64,000 bases of DNA from Poriferisodalis sp965237655 (GCF_965237655.1 NZ_CBDEGB010000002.1:806001-870000), one strand, 5' to 3'; shown: positions 1 to 10,869, counted from the stretch's first letter. Numbers and translations: made by a program. The notes: generated by a model from the sequence alone, not told the origin.

Positions 1-548
1 CCTCCCGCCTGCCGATCTTCCGGGTGCTGTCGACGGTCTATATCGAGGTGATCCGCGGCGTCCCGCTCATCACGTTGCTGCTGTTCTTCTCCGGCGTTGT
101 GCCGCTGTTCCTGCCCGACGGCATGGAGCTAGCGGAACTGGCCGCAGCGATCATCGGTTACACCTTGTTCTCGGCGGCGTACCTGGCCGAGAACGTGCGC
201 GGAGGGCTGCAGTCGATCCGCCGCGGGCAGTACGAGGCGGCCGATGCCGTCGGGCTGACCGCCGTCCAGCGCACCGGATTCATCGTGCTGCCCCAGTCGC
301 TGCGGGTGTCGATCCCGCCGCTGGTAGGACAGGTCATCGCTACGTTCAAGGAGACGTCGCTGCTCGCCATCATCGGGCTGTTCGACTTCCTGCGGATGGC
401 CAACTCGGTGGTCCCGAACCAGTCGCAGTTCCTGGGTGTTAGACGTGAGGGACTGCTGTTCGTCTCGGCTGTCTATTGGGTTGTGGCGTTCGCTATGTCG
501 AAGTACAGCCAACGACTCGAGCAGCGAGTGGGGCTGGGCCAGCGATGA
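1..548 (+). CDS. Polar amino-acid ABC transporter permease (5' end outside window)
   Basis: Membrane permease of a HisM/GlnP-type polar amino-acid importer. The reading frame is open from the first bases of the window, so the N-terminus is missing. The visible part has several hydrophobic segments and the EAA-loop motif that docks onto the ATPase (GQYEAADAVGLTAVQRTGF, about 70 codons in). The ATPase gene follows 45 bp downstream on the same strand, so the two are almost certainly one operon with a binding-protein gene upstream of the window. The substrate cannot be decided from the sequence. Confidence 0.9.
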   Translation, partial: SRLPIFRVLSTVYIEVIRGVPLITLLLFFSGVVPLFLPDGMELAELAAAIIGYTLFSAAYLAENVRGGLQSIRRGQYEAADAVGLTAVQRTGFIVLPQSLRVSIPPLVGQVIATFKETSLLAIIGLFDFLRMANSVVPNQSQFLGVRREGLLFVSAVYWVVAFAMSKYSQRLEQRVGLGQR

Positions 549-593
549 GAATGAGGCACCGGTCGACAGGCCGGCGATAAGGGGGAGTTGACC

Positions 594-1391
594 ATGAGTT
601 CGAGCGCACAACCGGCCCACGGCGACGCCACCATTGCTGTGTCCGACGAGCTCGCGGCGCGCGACGACATGATCGTGTGCCGCGACGTCGACAAGTGGTT
701 CGGTGACTTTCAGGCCCTCAGCGGCATTACTGCCACGATCAAGGAGCAGGAAATCGTGGTCGTGCTCGGGCCGTCAGGCTCGGGAAAGAGCACCTGGATC
801 AGGTGCATCAACCGGCTGGAGGCCCATCAGAGCGGCCAGATCATCGTGGACGGCATCGAGCTGACCAATGACCTGCGCAACATCGAGAAGATCCGTTCCG
901 AAGTCGGCATGGTCTTCCAGCAGTTCAACCTGTTTCCGCACCTGACCGTGATGGACAACATCTCACTGGCGCCGATCTGGGTGCGCAAGAAGTCGCGGCC
1001 CGAGGCCGAGGAACTGGCGGAGTCGCTGCTCGAACGAGTCGGCATCCCCGAGCAGGCGCAGAAGTTCCCCGGCCAGCTCTCAGGAGGTCAGCAGCAGCGC
1101 GTGGCGATCGCCCGGGCGCTGGCGATGGAGCCCCGCGTGATGCTGTTCGACGAGCCCACCTCGGCGCTGGACCCCGAGATGATCAAAGAGGTGCTCGACG
1201 TGATGGAAGGGCTGGCACGCTCGGGCATGACCATGATGGTCGTGACTCACGAGATGGGCTTCGCCCGAGAAGTCGCCGACCGCATCATCTTCATGGAGGG
1301 CGGCGAGATCGTCGAGGTGGGTACGCCCCACCATTTCTTCACCGATCCGGCCGAAGAACGCACCAGGCTGTTCTTGAGCCAAGTCCTCTAG
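594..1391 (+). CDS. Polar amino-acid ABC transporter ATP-binding protein (GlnQ/AapP type)
   Basis: ATPase that energises the permease encoded just upstream. It has a Walker A motif (GPSGSGKST), Q-loop (VFQQFNLFPHLTV), signature LSGGQQQRVAIARAL, Walker B (LFDEPTSALDPE) and switch His (VVTHEMGFA). The length, about 266 residues, is normal after a 25-residue extra N-terminus. A TTG at 588 is also in frame, but the ATG at 594 follows GGGGGAG (581-587) at a good distance and is preferred. It is the last gene of the transport operon; the next gene is on the other strand. Confidence 0.93.
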   Translation: MSSSAQPAHGDATIAVSDELAARDDMIVCRDVDKWFGDFQALSGITATIKEQEIVVVLGPSGSGKSTWIRCINRLEAHQSGQIIVDGIELTNDLRNIEKIRSEVGMVFQQFNLFPHLTVMDNISLAPIWVRKKSRPEAEELAESLLERVGIPEQAQKFPGQLSGGQQQRVAIARALAMEPRVMLFDEPTSALDPEMIKEVLDVMEGLARSGMTMMVVTHEMGFAREVADRIIFMEGGEIVEVGTPHHFFTDPAEERTRLFLSQVL

Positions 1392-1429
1392 CCGCGAAGA
1401 GCGGGTTCTTCTCTGCTGATGGTGCAGGC

Positions 1430-1705
1430 TCAGTCGTTGGGCTCGCCGTAGGGGCTGTCTGCCTCCTCGTAGCACGACGGGTGGTAGTGCTCGACACGAT
1501 CCCAACGGTTCTTCGCGTAAACGTTGCATATGATCTGCTCAGCCCGGATGCGCGCCCGGAACTTGATGAGTTCATCGCACACGGCGCAATAGGCCGAATT
1601 GCCCGCATCGACGGTCCGCGACACCGCCCTGCTCTTCCACCGCTTGCGTCTTGGAGCTGGGGCCTGCGTTGGAGTCGATGACGACGTCGTTGTGTCCGTA
1701 GCCAT
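1430..1705 (-). CDS. Small Cys/His-rich conserved protein, function unknown
   Basis: 91-residue protein with a low-complexity Ser/Thr/Pro/Arg N-terminus and a compact C-terminal half holding a CAVC pair and an HYHPSC motif, which looks like a single zinc-binding site. It is transcribed towards the transporter operon (convergent, 38 bp apart). A perfect 11-bp inverted repeat lies 38 bp upstream of its start. I do not recognise a named family. The metal-site reading is inference. Confidence 0.6.
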   Translation of the reverse strand: MATDTTTSSSTPTQAPAPRRKRWKSRAVSRTVDAGNSAYCAVCDELIKFRARIRAEQIICNVYAKNRWDRVEHYHPSCYEEADSPYGEPND

Positions 1706-1742
1706 GGCGGGACCCTAGCGAACGCTCGCGCGCTCATGGTGG

Positions 1743-1767
1743 ATATTCGCGCGTTTCGCGCGAATAT
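1743..1767. promoter_or_regulatory. Perfect 11-bp inverted repeat with 3-bp spacer
   Basis: Arms ATATTCGCGCG (1743-1753) and CGCGCGAATAT (1757-1767) are separated by TTT. The repeat sits upstream of the divergent small gene at 1430-1705 and the HAD-like gene, in a stretch unusually rich in CGCG. It could be an operator for a dimeric regulator or a transcribed hairpin. There is no T-run after it, so it is not a typical terminator. Confidence 0.5.
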
Positions 1768-1980
1768 TGGTACGCTACGCGCGATCTCTGCGAAGGACTC
1801 GCGCGCTAAGAGGCCGCGCGGATAGGTGACGTCTCGGAAAGTTGCTGTCACGCTGTCTGTGTGCAAATTTGCCGTCTGTGGCGGCATTTCTGCGCAGAGT
1901 CCAGGACATCGGGGCTGCCGGGCACTGCCGCCTATCCGCCAAGGCTCTAAGCGCGAAACCTCGACCGCCGGCTGGCAGAG

Positions 1981-2742
1981 GTGCCCGGCGGCGAACAGGC
2001 CCAGATAGCGTGCCGGGCCGTGTCCGACCGCCGATCCAGCACCGTCGACACTGCCGAAGTGGCTGCGAAAACCGCTGCAGGCGGCCAGTTCGCGCCAGCA
2101 GTTGTCGATGCGGTGCTCTTCGACTTCGGCGGTGTCATCACTGAGAGCCCCTTCGGGTCGTTCAACCGCTACGAGGACCGCATTGGCGTACCTCGCGACA
2201 CCATCCGGCAGATCAACGCCACCAATCCCGACACCAACGCGTGGGCACGGCTGGAGCGCAGCGAGGTGAACGTCGACGAGTTCGCTGGCCTGTTCGAGGC
2301 GGAGGCTGCCGACCGGGGATACGAGGTGTCGGGCTCACAGGTGCTGGCGTGCCTCAGCGGCGGACTGCGACCGCAGATGGTGCGCGCACTGGAGATCTTG
2401 GTGGAGCGTCTGCCGGTCGGCTGCATCACCAACAACGTGCGGACCGGCCATGGTGCCGGGATGGCCCGGGATGCCGCCGCGGCAGCCGCAGTAGCGGACG
2501 TGATGAAGCTCTTCGGGGTGGTGATCGAATCGTCGGTTGTCGGACTTCGCAAGCCCGATCCGCGCATCTACGAGCTGGCGTGCTCCGAGCTGGGCATCGA
2601 CCCGGTCCGCACGGCCTACCTGGACGACCTGGGCATCAATTGCAAGCCGGCCGCCGCGATGGGCATGAAGGCGATCAAGGTGACCGATCCTGACGCTGCT
2701 CTGCGCGAACTCGAGGCGCTCGTGGGTTTCGACCTGCGGTGA
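1981..2742 (+). CDS. HAD-superfamily hydrolase-like protein (epoxide hydrolase N-domain/ACAD10 type)
   Basis: HAD-IA-like protein. Motif I is FDFGGVITE, with the nucleophile Asp but Gly where the second, general-acid Asp normally stands, as in the FDFGGV branch of the family. Motif II-like ITNN, motif III region LRKPDP, and motif IV YLDDLGIN follow in order. The Lys and the acidic motif IV are present, so it may bind Mg and phosphate-like ligands, but activity without the second Asp is uncertain. The start is unsure: GTG at 1981, 2020 and 2059 are all possible and the recognisable domain begins near 2107. It could be phosphatase-like or non-catalytic. Confidence 0.75.
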   Translation: MPGGEQAQIACRAVSDRRSSTVDTAEVAAKTAAGGQFAPAVVDAVLFDFGGVITESPFGSFNRYEDRIGVPRDTIRQINATNPDTNAWARLERSEVNVDEFAGLFEAEAADRGYEVSGSQVLACLSGGLRPQMVRALEILVERLPVGCITNNVRTGHGAGMARDAAAAAAVADVMKLFGVVIESSVVGLRKPDPRIYELACSELGIDPVRTAYLDDLGINCKPAAAMGMKAIKVTDPDAALRELEALVGFDLR

Positions 2743-2777
2743 TGCCTCCGGTGTCGACGCGCTGATTGGCTGCTGGC

Positions 2778-4469
<1,692 letters not shown>

Positions 4470-4492
4470 GGCGGGCCGTTAGCGTCGGACCG

Positions 4493-5266
4493 GTGCGAAT
4501 TGCGACCTGGAACGTCAACAGCCTGAATGCCCGGCTGGAACGGGTCGACGAATGGCTGGACTACGCCGAGCCCGACGTGCTGCTGCTGCAGGAAACCAAG
4601 ATGTCCGACGAGCAGTTCCCGCACCTGCATTTCGAGGCGCAGGGCTACGCCTCGGTCCACCATGGCGAGGGGCGCTGGAACGGCGTGGCGATCCTGTCAA
4701 CCGTCAGGATCGAAGACCCGATTGCGGGCTTTGCCGACGGCCGAGAGCCCGACCCCGACGCCCGGATCATCTCGGCCCGCTGCGGCGGTGTGACGGTCAG
4801 CTCGGTGTATGTACCCAACGGCCGGGCCGTCGACCACGATCACTACCACTACAAGCTCGATTGGCTCGGGCGCTTGCGGGCACACCTCGAGGCAACCTGC
4901 GATCCGGCGGCACCGGTGCTGGTGGGGGGCGATTTCAATGTGTGCCCCGACGACCGCGACGTGTGGGACCCGGACAACCCCGAGCCGCGCACCCACGTCA
5001 CCGAGCGCGAGCGGGCAGCGATCCGCGACGTGTGCGACTGGGGGCTGCGTGACATCTTCCGCGAGCACTACGACGATGCGGGCCTGTTCAGCTGGTGGGA
5101 CTACCGCGACGGTGCCTTCTACAAGCGCCATGGCCTGCGCATCGACCTGCTGCTCGGCACCGAGCCGGTGGTGGCGGCCGCCGAGTTCTGCTTGATCGAC
5201 CGCAATGCGCGCAAGGGCACCAAGCCCTCAGATCACACCCCGGTGTTCGTCGATCTCGCCCCGTAG
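4493..5266 (+). CDS. xthA: Exodeoxyribonuclease III (AP endonuclease)
   Basis: Base-excision-repair nuclease of the exonuclease III/AP endonuclease family. The start region MRIATWNVNSLNAR carries the metal-site Asn. LLLQETK has the metal-binding Glu, VGGDFNVCPDD the Asp/Asn pair, and DHTPV near the end the catalytic Asp-His. The length of 257 residues is typical. It starts with GTG 23 bp after ettA and is probably cotranscribed. Confidence 0.93.
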   Translation: MRIATWNVNSLNARLERVDEWLDYAEPDVLLLQETKMSDEQFPHLHFEAQGYASVHHGEGRWNGVAILSTVRIEDPIAGFADGREPDPDARIISARCGGVTVSSVYVPNGRAVDHDHYHYKLDWLGRLRAHLEATCDPAAPVLVGGDFNVCPDDRDVWDPDNPEPRTHVTERERAAIRDVCDWGLRDIFREHYDDAGLFSWWDYRDGAFYKRHGLRIDLLLGTEPVVAAAEFCLIDRNARKGTKPSDHTPVFVDLAP

Positions 5267-5414
5267 CGGTCGCATCGGACGGGCCTCGCCCGGCCGCATG
5301 GGGCTTGCTGTGCGCTGTCCCGTGTTGTCGTCTTCTGCCTGAGAAGCGAGCGGCCGTCCACGAGAGCTTGCAGAAGCTGCGCAGCAGAGTCGACACCACT
5401 GCGGTCGGCGAGCC

Positions 5415-5446
5415 GAGGAGGTGTGCGGGTGACCAGATATCGCCGG
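5415..5446. repeat. Direct repeat copy 1 flanking the zeta-like pair
   Basis: 29 of 32 bases match 6438-6469 in the same orientation; the core of 21 bases (5418-5438 and 6441-6461) is identical. Copy 2 codes, on the minus strand, for the last residues (IWSPAHLVG) of the broken fibronectin-III protein. Copy 1 can be read as IWSPAHLLG but has no gene around it. It is either a boundary duplication of an inserted toxin module or the remnant of a second related surface-protein gene. Confidence 0.7.
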
Positions 5447-5452
5447 ATTCGG

Positions 5453-5737
5453 CTACTTGTCGGCGGAGGTAGCGAGGATTTGCTCGTCCTCGAAGGGAGG
5501 CGGGACCAGGTCTTCGTACATGGCTGGGTCGGGTTTGTAGATGCCGAACTGCCCGTCGCGGCTGTACGCAACACCCGTGCCCGTCTGGTGGGCAACCAGG
5601 TGGGCTTGTTTCGCGGCCTGAACCAGCGATCTGGCGACGCTCGCCACGAATTCGTCCCCGGAGAACTGGGGCGCCCCGTTGGCACTCGGACCGTCTTTGC
5701 GGCGGTCAGCGGCGTTGGCGCTGGCGACATCAGGCAA
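5453..5737 (-). CDS. Small partner of the zeta-like kinase gene, possible antitoxin
   Basis: 94-residue protein, second gene of a two-gene minus-strand unit. Its start overlaps the 3' end of the P-loop gene by 8 bp, so the two are translationally coupled. It has a disordered N-terminus, a predicted helix (EFVASVARSLVQAAKQAH) and then a short beta-like segment with RDGQFGIY. Small proteins of this layout (helix rich in A/H, then a short D-G-containing strand) are often found beside zeta-toxin-like genes. The antitoxin role is inference from context only. Confidence 0.5.
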   Translation of the reverse strand: MPDVASANAADRRKDGPSANGAPQFSGDEFVASVARSLVQAAKQAHLVAHQTGTGVAYSRDGQFGIYKPDPAMYEDLVPPPFEDEQILATSADK

Positions 5738-6254
5738 GAGTGCTGCTCCGTTCGATCATCTGCGGGCGGTTCCCTTGGTTGTCAAAGAGTAGCCACTCGT
5801 CCACCACAGGAGCGTACTCGCGACGGAAGTTGGCGAGACCCGCGCGGTATCGCCTGCGAATGACATCGGCTGGCACGTCGTGGCCTCCGAGGGCGACTCG
5901 CTGAAGAACCCTCGCGACGGCGTGCTCGGCGGACGGCAAGGAGAGAAACAGCAGTGTGACGCGATAACCGTCTTGACGCCAACGGCGTATCCGTCGGAGA
6001 TGGCCCCTGCCCGAAAGGGTCGTTTCGAATGCGAAGCTCTGGCCGCTGCTGGCGAGCCGGTCGAGCTCGGCGAGCATCAGGCGGCCAGCCCGAATGCCAG
6101 CGCGGGCGGGTTCACCTGGGCAGAGTCCCACGGCGATGAGATCGGCATTCACGTAGGTCAATTCACCGGTCGCAAGACCCGGATAGCTGGCCGCGAACGT
6201 GCTCTTACCAGCGCCGTTGGGTCCGGCGACAATCAGAATCTCCTTGCGGCTCAC
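5730..6254 (-). CDS. Zeta-toxin-like P-loop kinase
   Basis: 174-residue single-domain P-loop protein related to the zeta toxin/UDP-GlcNAc-kinase-like group. Walker A is VAGPNGAGKST near the N-terminus, followed by TYVNADLIA and FAFETTLSG, the arrangement seen in zeta-like proteins. A later Arg-rich stretch (RRIRRWRQDG) and DVIRRRYRAG may contribute the lid and substrate Arg residues. It lies in the same operon as the 94-residue gene and starts with GTG. Zeta kinases phosphorylate UDP-N-acetylglucosamine; whether this one does is not shown. It lies between two 32-bp near-identical direct repeats (5415-5446 and 6438-6469). Confidence 0.75.
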   Translation of the reverse strand: MSRKEILIVAGPNGAGKSTFAASYPGLATGELTYVNADLIAVGLCPGEPARAGIRAGRLMLAELDRLASSGQSFAFETTLSGRGHLRRIRRWRQDGYRVTLLFLSLPSAEHAVARVLQRVALGGHDVPADVIRRRYRAGLANFRREYAPVVDEWLLFDNQGNRPQMIERSSTLA

Positions 6255-6407
6255 GACGGCTCACCGTAGCCACGGCACTGCGCTGGTCCGGTGCGAGTTC
6301 TTCTGCGGTGCCCGGTGAGGCAGTCGGCTTCTCTCACGAAATGCTGCGGCATGTCATGGATCCCGGGTTCCCACGAGCATCCCCGACCCACGGTGTCAGT
6401 TGTGGGG

Positions 6408-8756
6408 TTATGGGTCGGTGGTGAAGGTGACTGTGCCGACGAGGTGTGCGGGTGACCAGATGCCGCCGGGGTAGAAGCCGCCGTCCCAGGTGGGGATGAA
6501 GTTCTCAGCCTTGACGCCGGCGCCCTGACCGCCGATGAACTTCTCTTCGGACACGAGCCGGAACAGTGCTTCGGCGCTGTAGTCGGTGCCGGGAGTCAGG
6601 TCCCCAACGGTGACGTACGCGTCGTCGGTGTGGGTGCAGTTGCTGGCGGGGCTGAGGTAGCGGGCTTGAGCGGCTTGGTAGCCGTAGGGGGCCCCCTCGT
6701 CGCTGACGACCACCATCACCGGGTCGATGGAGAGCCCGTCATAGGCGTTGTCGCTCTGCGCGTCGATCACGGTGTGGGAGATCCACCCGGCATAGTCGGA
6801 ATCAGAATCGGAGAGCGTGCCCACGGTCACTGTCTTGGTGATCTTTCCGTTGACCGCGTCAGACGGGCTGAAAGACAGGATCACATCCGAGCTGCCGTTG
6901 ATGCGTATGCGATTGTCAACGTTGGGGCGCAGCCTCATCTTCACGATCGTCGCGGGAACGTCTTCGAGCGTCACGGTGTAGGTCGCCGTGGCACCCGGAG
7001 CCAACTCGACGAACGTCGTGCTCACGGTCACTTTGTCGGTCGTGTCGGTCGTGTCGGGGTTGCCGATGCAGGTGTTGTGTCCCCAGCCTGTGGTGCCGAT
7101 GCTGACGTGCAGGAGCCGGTTCTCGGGGCTGCTGCGCGGCGGGGACAGGGCGATGTGGTGCTTCGCGTGGTTGCCGAGCTGGTTGCCGTTGGCGTCGGTG
7201 CCGGTCATGTTGACCCGGATGGTGGCGCCGGTGCGCCAGGTGTCGGTGACCGTCACGAGGCCGTCGGCGGGGAGTTGGCGTTCCGAATCGGTGGACACAG
7301 CTTTGGTGGGGTTGCTGCGGTCGGTGCCGCGCACCGCGATCACCCGGTAGGAGAACTGCGTGAGCGGCGCGAACTCCTTGTACTGGGTGCCCGATCTGAC
7401 CTGGAACGTGGTCACGTCGTCGCTGGTGTCGGCCCATTGGGTGGTGCCGGTGATGATGGCGATGTCAGCGAAGGGCAGCGCGCGGTCGCTCTGGGTGACG
7501 AGGCGCCGTTGGGTCACGTAGCCGGTGACCGTGGTTGTGTCGGTTGTGGACGGGTCCCAGTCGAGGTTGATGGCCAGGGCAGTGCCGTCTGCGACGTCTT
7601 GTTTGGTGGGGATCGAGATGGTGAGGTTCTGCGGGGAGCGCGCGTCGGGTCGCGCAGCGTCGCGCTAGCGGTGGATGAACGCGCCCTCGGACAGGCGGCT
7701 GCCGAAGTCGCGGTCAGGATCGAGGCTGTTGACGGACCCGTACAGGGCGCGTACCTGGTAGTTGTGCGAGCGCGGGCCGACCACAGCGTCGCGGCTCCGG
7801 TCGGTGTACGCCGCATGCCTGCCAATGTCGATCGAGTAGGGCTGGCTGTCCGAGAGCAGCTCCACCGTGCCGCCGCCGCGGTGCACGTGCCCGAACGAGG
7901 TGCGGTAGATCTCGAAGCCCGTCAGGTTGCGCCTGTCGGTGCAGGTGTACTCGTAGTAGGCGCCGGTCTCTGTCACTTCCCAGGTGTTGTGGCCGCTGGG
8001 GTGGGTGACCTTTTTCAAGGTGCGGGTGCCGGGCACCCGCTCGATGTCGTAGCTGGCGCAGGCATCTTGCTGCGACGGCCATCGCCAGCTGATGACGATG
8101 CCGTCATCGGTCAGCTTCGCGGTGACATCGCGGGGCTGGAAGTGCTCGTAAGTGAAGTCTGCGATCACATCAGCCGTCTGCGGATCTGGGTCAGCGAAAC
8201 CGAGCGCGTTCGGGTAGCTGGAGGGCAGGCCGGGCAGTGCGGAGCGGTCCTGGAATCCCCCGGTGCCGGTGTCGGGATCACAGCCGGTCTGTGGGTCCCC
8301 CGGCACGTAGCCGGCGGCGAGGTCGATGCGTGAGTAGTTGCCCCAGCGGCTGAGCTGGTCGCCGCGGCGCGCTTTGACCCGATAGGTGTAGGCGGTGCCG
8401 GGCTGGTCCGCGCAGCGATCCACGAACGAGACGTCGGCGGTGGCGGTGTCTGCGGCGATCACATGGAACGTGCCGACTGCGTCCACCCCGGGGCGGCGTC
8501 GCAGGATCTGATAGCCGGTGACCGACCCGGCGTCGTCAACCGGTGCGTTCCAGCTCAGCGTGACCGTCCCGTCCACCAGCGACGCGGACAGCCCCTTGGG
8601 ATGCAAAGAGCTAGACGACGCTCCCACGGCAGGCGACAGCACTGCTGCTGCGAGCGCCATCGCCGCCAGCGCTGCGGGCACCGACCATCTGCGCCTGCGG
8701 GGCCTCATTCCGCGGGGGGGGAGGGGGGTCTGAGACAGGCGGGCGTCAAACATCAC
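6408..8756 (-). pseudogene. Secreted fibronectin-III-like protein, interrupted by an in-frame TAG
   Basis: One continuous minus-strand frame of about 780 codons, broken once by TAG at 7667-7665. Both sides stay open in the same frame (7664-6408 is a further 419 codons), so this looks like one gene with a nonsense change rather than two genes. The N-terminus has an Arg-rich start, a hydrophobic stretch (VPAALAAMALAAAVL) and an Ala-Ser cleavage region, that is, a signal peptide. Fibronectin-III-like modules follow (LSWNAPVDDAGSVTGYQILR, AYTYRVKARR, and after the stop LDWDPSTTDTTTVTGYVTQR, FSYRVIAVRG). No anchor is seen at the C-terminus. A start at GTG 8756 fits a GGAG seven bases upstream. The truncated product of about 363 residues may still be exported. 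Confidence 0.75.
6438..6469. repeat. Direct repeat copy 2, inside the 3' end of the fibronectin-III gene
   Basis: Partner of 5415-5446. It lies about 30 bases before the stop codon of the minus-strand surface-protein gene. The two copies enclose about 1 kb containing only the zeta-like gene pair. Confidence 0.7.
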
Positions 8757-8869
8757 GGACAAACTCCAAGACGGCCTTGGGACCCTGAACAGGCTCGAAG
8801 CGGCTCATGACCGCACAGCGCCGGGGACCCGAACTGATTGCTGACTGCGGAACCCTACACGAACTGTCC

Positions 8870-8897
8870 AGTATAATTCAATTACATATGAGTGCAA
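8870..8897 (-). promoter_or_regulatory. Candidate sigma-70-like promoter upstream of the fibronectin-III gene
   Basis: On the minus strand TTGCAC (8897-8892) is followed after 16 bp by TATACT (8875-8870), in an AT-rich island that stands out from its surroundings. It points at the surface-protein gene that starts about 110 bp downstream. On the plus strand the same island shows TATAAT (8872-8877) with no matching -35, so the minus-strand reading is preferred. Confidence 0.45.
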
Positions 8898-8973
8898 CGC
8901 ATATATCGACCATTTCGCCAGCACACCCGCGCACGCAGACAGGCCGGTTCGCTGAGCGCCTGTTCGCGTTGAC

Positions 8974-10869
8974 TCAGCGAGGTCGAGTTGTGTCGAGCGC
9001 GGCTCGAGCCGCGGCCACCCGCGACGCGGCGTCGTCAGGCGACAGCGCCGGGGGCTCTGCGGTAGCCGCGGAGATGAGTTCCAGCCAGGGTGAGGGGCTG
9101 CGCAGCCCGCCCGTCGCACCACGTCCAGTGCGGTGGCGTACCCAGGTGAAATGCAGCGTGTGGGTGGCCCGCGAAACGGCGACGTAGAACAGCCGCCGTT
9201 CCTCGGGGTCGTCGCGGCGCAAGGGCACGAGACCGTCCTCGACGCCGGCGATGACGACGTTGCGCCACTGCAGACCCTTGGCGGCGTGAAAGGTTGCGAG
9301 GGCCACGGCACCGTCGCGTGGGTGGAAGGGGGTGCCTGATCGGTCGCTGTCGAACAGGTCGGCAGTGAGTTCGCGATCGCTGCCCGACAGCAGCCCCACC
9401 CAGGTCGCAAAGCCCTCGCCGGTGGGGCCGCTGCGCCCCGATTGGCGACTGGAGGTTCGTGACATCTCGGTCAGGTAGGCATCGGCGAGTTCGAGCACTC
9501 GCATCAGCACTGGTTCGGGGGCCGTGCCCGGCTCGGCATTGAGCGCATCGGCGCGCAGGTCCTCGACGACGGTGGAGAAGTGCGCATCTGCCGTGCTGAG
9601 GTGCTTGAGCAGTTGCTGGACGGCAGGAAGCTGCAGGAACGGGCTTCGCTGCCCGCTGAGACGAGCGGGGATGCCGCGAGCCTCAAGGGCTGCAGCGATG
9701 TCTCCGAGCTGGGAGTTCGTGCGGGCGAGCACGCCGAATGAGTCCCAGCGCACGCGGCCGACGTGTCGATCCGCAATCCAGCGGGCAATGCCGGAGGCCT
9801 CGGCCGCAGGGTCCTCGAACGCCGTCACGGTCGGCGCAGGGCCGGTCTCGTGCGGGCGCGCCGGCGTTTGTGCATGGCCGCCGACGCTTGTGACGCCCGA
9901 GTCGGACTCGGTTGCCATGACTGCCTGTGCCGCTGCGACCAGCGATGGGTGGCTGCGGTAGTTGAGTTCGAGCCGGACGACCTGCGCGCCTTCGAAGTGC
10001 CGGTCGAACTCGGCGATGTAGCGGCTGTCGGCGCCGTTCCAGCCGTAGATCGCCTGGTCGATGTCGCCGACGGCGCAGATATCGGCAGTCTGGTTGTGCA
10101 CTGCCTCGGCGCCGCCGATCCATTCCCACAGCAGGTTCCACTGCAGCCGGTTCAGATCCTGAAACTCATCGACGAAGAAATGTCGGTGCAGCCAACGCTG
10201 AGCCGCAGCGAAGTGTTCGTCGGAACGCATCAGGCGAGTGCACTCGGCGAGCAGGTCGTCGAAGTCCAGCAGCCGGCGACGGGACTTGGTGCGCTCAAAG
10301 TGCTTGAAGAGCTCCGCCGCTGCTTCGCCGCCCTCGCGTCCCAGCCGCGCCAGCGCGGGCCCCTCGCGATAGTCGGCAACCGACAGGTCGCTTGCCTTCG
10401 CCCAGTCGATCTCTCGCAGAGCAGTGTTGATGGTGATCGGCGGTCTGGGCCCGAACGCCCGCTGGAGGTGCTCTGACAGTTCGCCGCTGAGCGACGCCCG
10501 GTTCGGCAAGATCTTCCGCTCGGAGCGGCCGCGATCGGTGTCGTATTGGCGTATTTGGGCGAGTGCGATCGAGTGAAACGTGCCGACTGGTCCCATGTCG
10601 TCGACGGCGAGCTGCCGCAGCCGTGACCGAAGCTCCCGCGCAGCGCGGCGGGTGAACGTCACTGCCATGGCGCGTCGTGCTTGCACCGACTCGGTGGCGG
10701 CTCGCCAGGCGATTCGCTGTGTGAGCACACGGGTCTTGCCGCTTCCCGGACCGGCCACCACCAGCAGCGCGGCCGCGGGCGAGCGCACCGCTGCACGCTG
10801 CGCGGCATCGAGGCCGTCGTCGGACGGCAGTGGCTCATCCGGAGGCGCCGCGAGAGCCGCGTCGTTCAC
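8974..10869 (-). CDS. UvrD/PcrA-like superfamily 1 DNA helicase
   Basis: ATP-dependent 3'-5' helicase of the UvrD/Rep type, about 631 residues. Motif Q region LDAAQRAAV, Walker A GPGSGKTRVLTQ, motif Ia VTFTRRAARELRSR, motif II FVDEFQDLN (DExx box), motif III GDIDQAIYGWNGAD, motif IV LNYRSH, motif V HAAKGLQWRNVVIAG and motif VI FYVAVSRATH are all present in order. The GTG at 10869 gives a start just before the helicase core; the frame is open further upstream, but that part lies in an intergenic tandem repeat and is not protein-like. It is divergent from the receptor gene at 11038. Likely role: repair or recombination. Confidence 0.9.
   Translation of the reverse strand: MNDAALAAPPDEPLPSDDGLDAAQRAAVRSPAAALLVVAGPGSGKTRVLTQRIAWRAATESVQARRAMAVTFTRRAARELRSRLRQLAVDDMGPVGTFHSIALAQIRQYDTDRGRSERKILPNRASLSGELSEHLQRAFGPRPPITINTALREIDWAKASDLSVADYREGPALARLGREGGEAAAELFKHFERTKSRRRLLDFDDLLAECTRLMRSDEHFAAAQRWLHRHFFVDEFQDLNRLQWNLLWEWIGGAEAVHNQTADICAVGDIDQAIYGWNGADSRYIAEFDRHFEGAQVVRLELNYRSHPSLVAAAQAVMATESDSGVTSVGGHAQTPARPHETGPAPTVTAFEDPAAEASGIARWIADRHVGRVRWDSFGVLARTNSQLGDIAAALEARGIPARLSGQRSPFLQLPAVQQLLKHLSTADAHFSTVVEDLRADALNAEPGTAPEPVLMRVLELADAYLTEMSRTSSRQSGRSGPTGEGFATWVGLLSGSDRELTADLFDSDRSGTPFHPRDGAVALATFHAAKGLQWRNVVIAGVEDGLVPLRRDDPEERRLFYVAVSRATHTLHFTWVRHRTGRGATGGLRSPSPWLELISAATAEPPALSPDDAASRVAAARAALDTTRPR

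Noticed and set aside
6630..8333. Long plus-strand open frame antisense to the fibronectin-III gene
   Set aside because: Its translation is Val/Gly/Arg-rich low complexity with no domain, while the minus strand shows a signal peptide and fibronectin-like strands. It is a by-product of high GC content.
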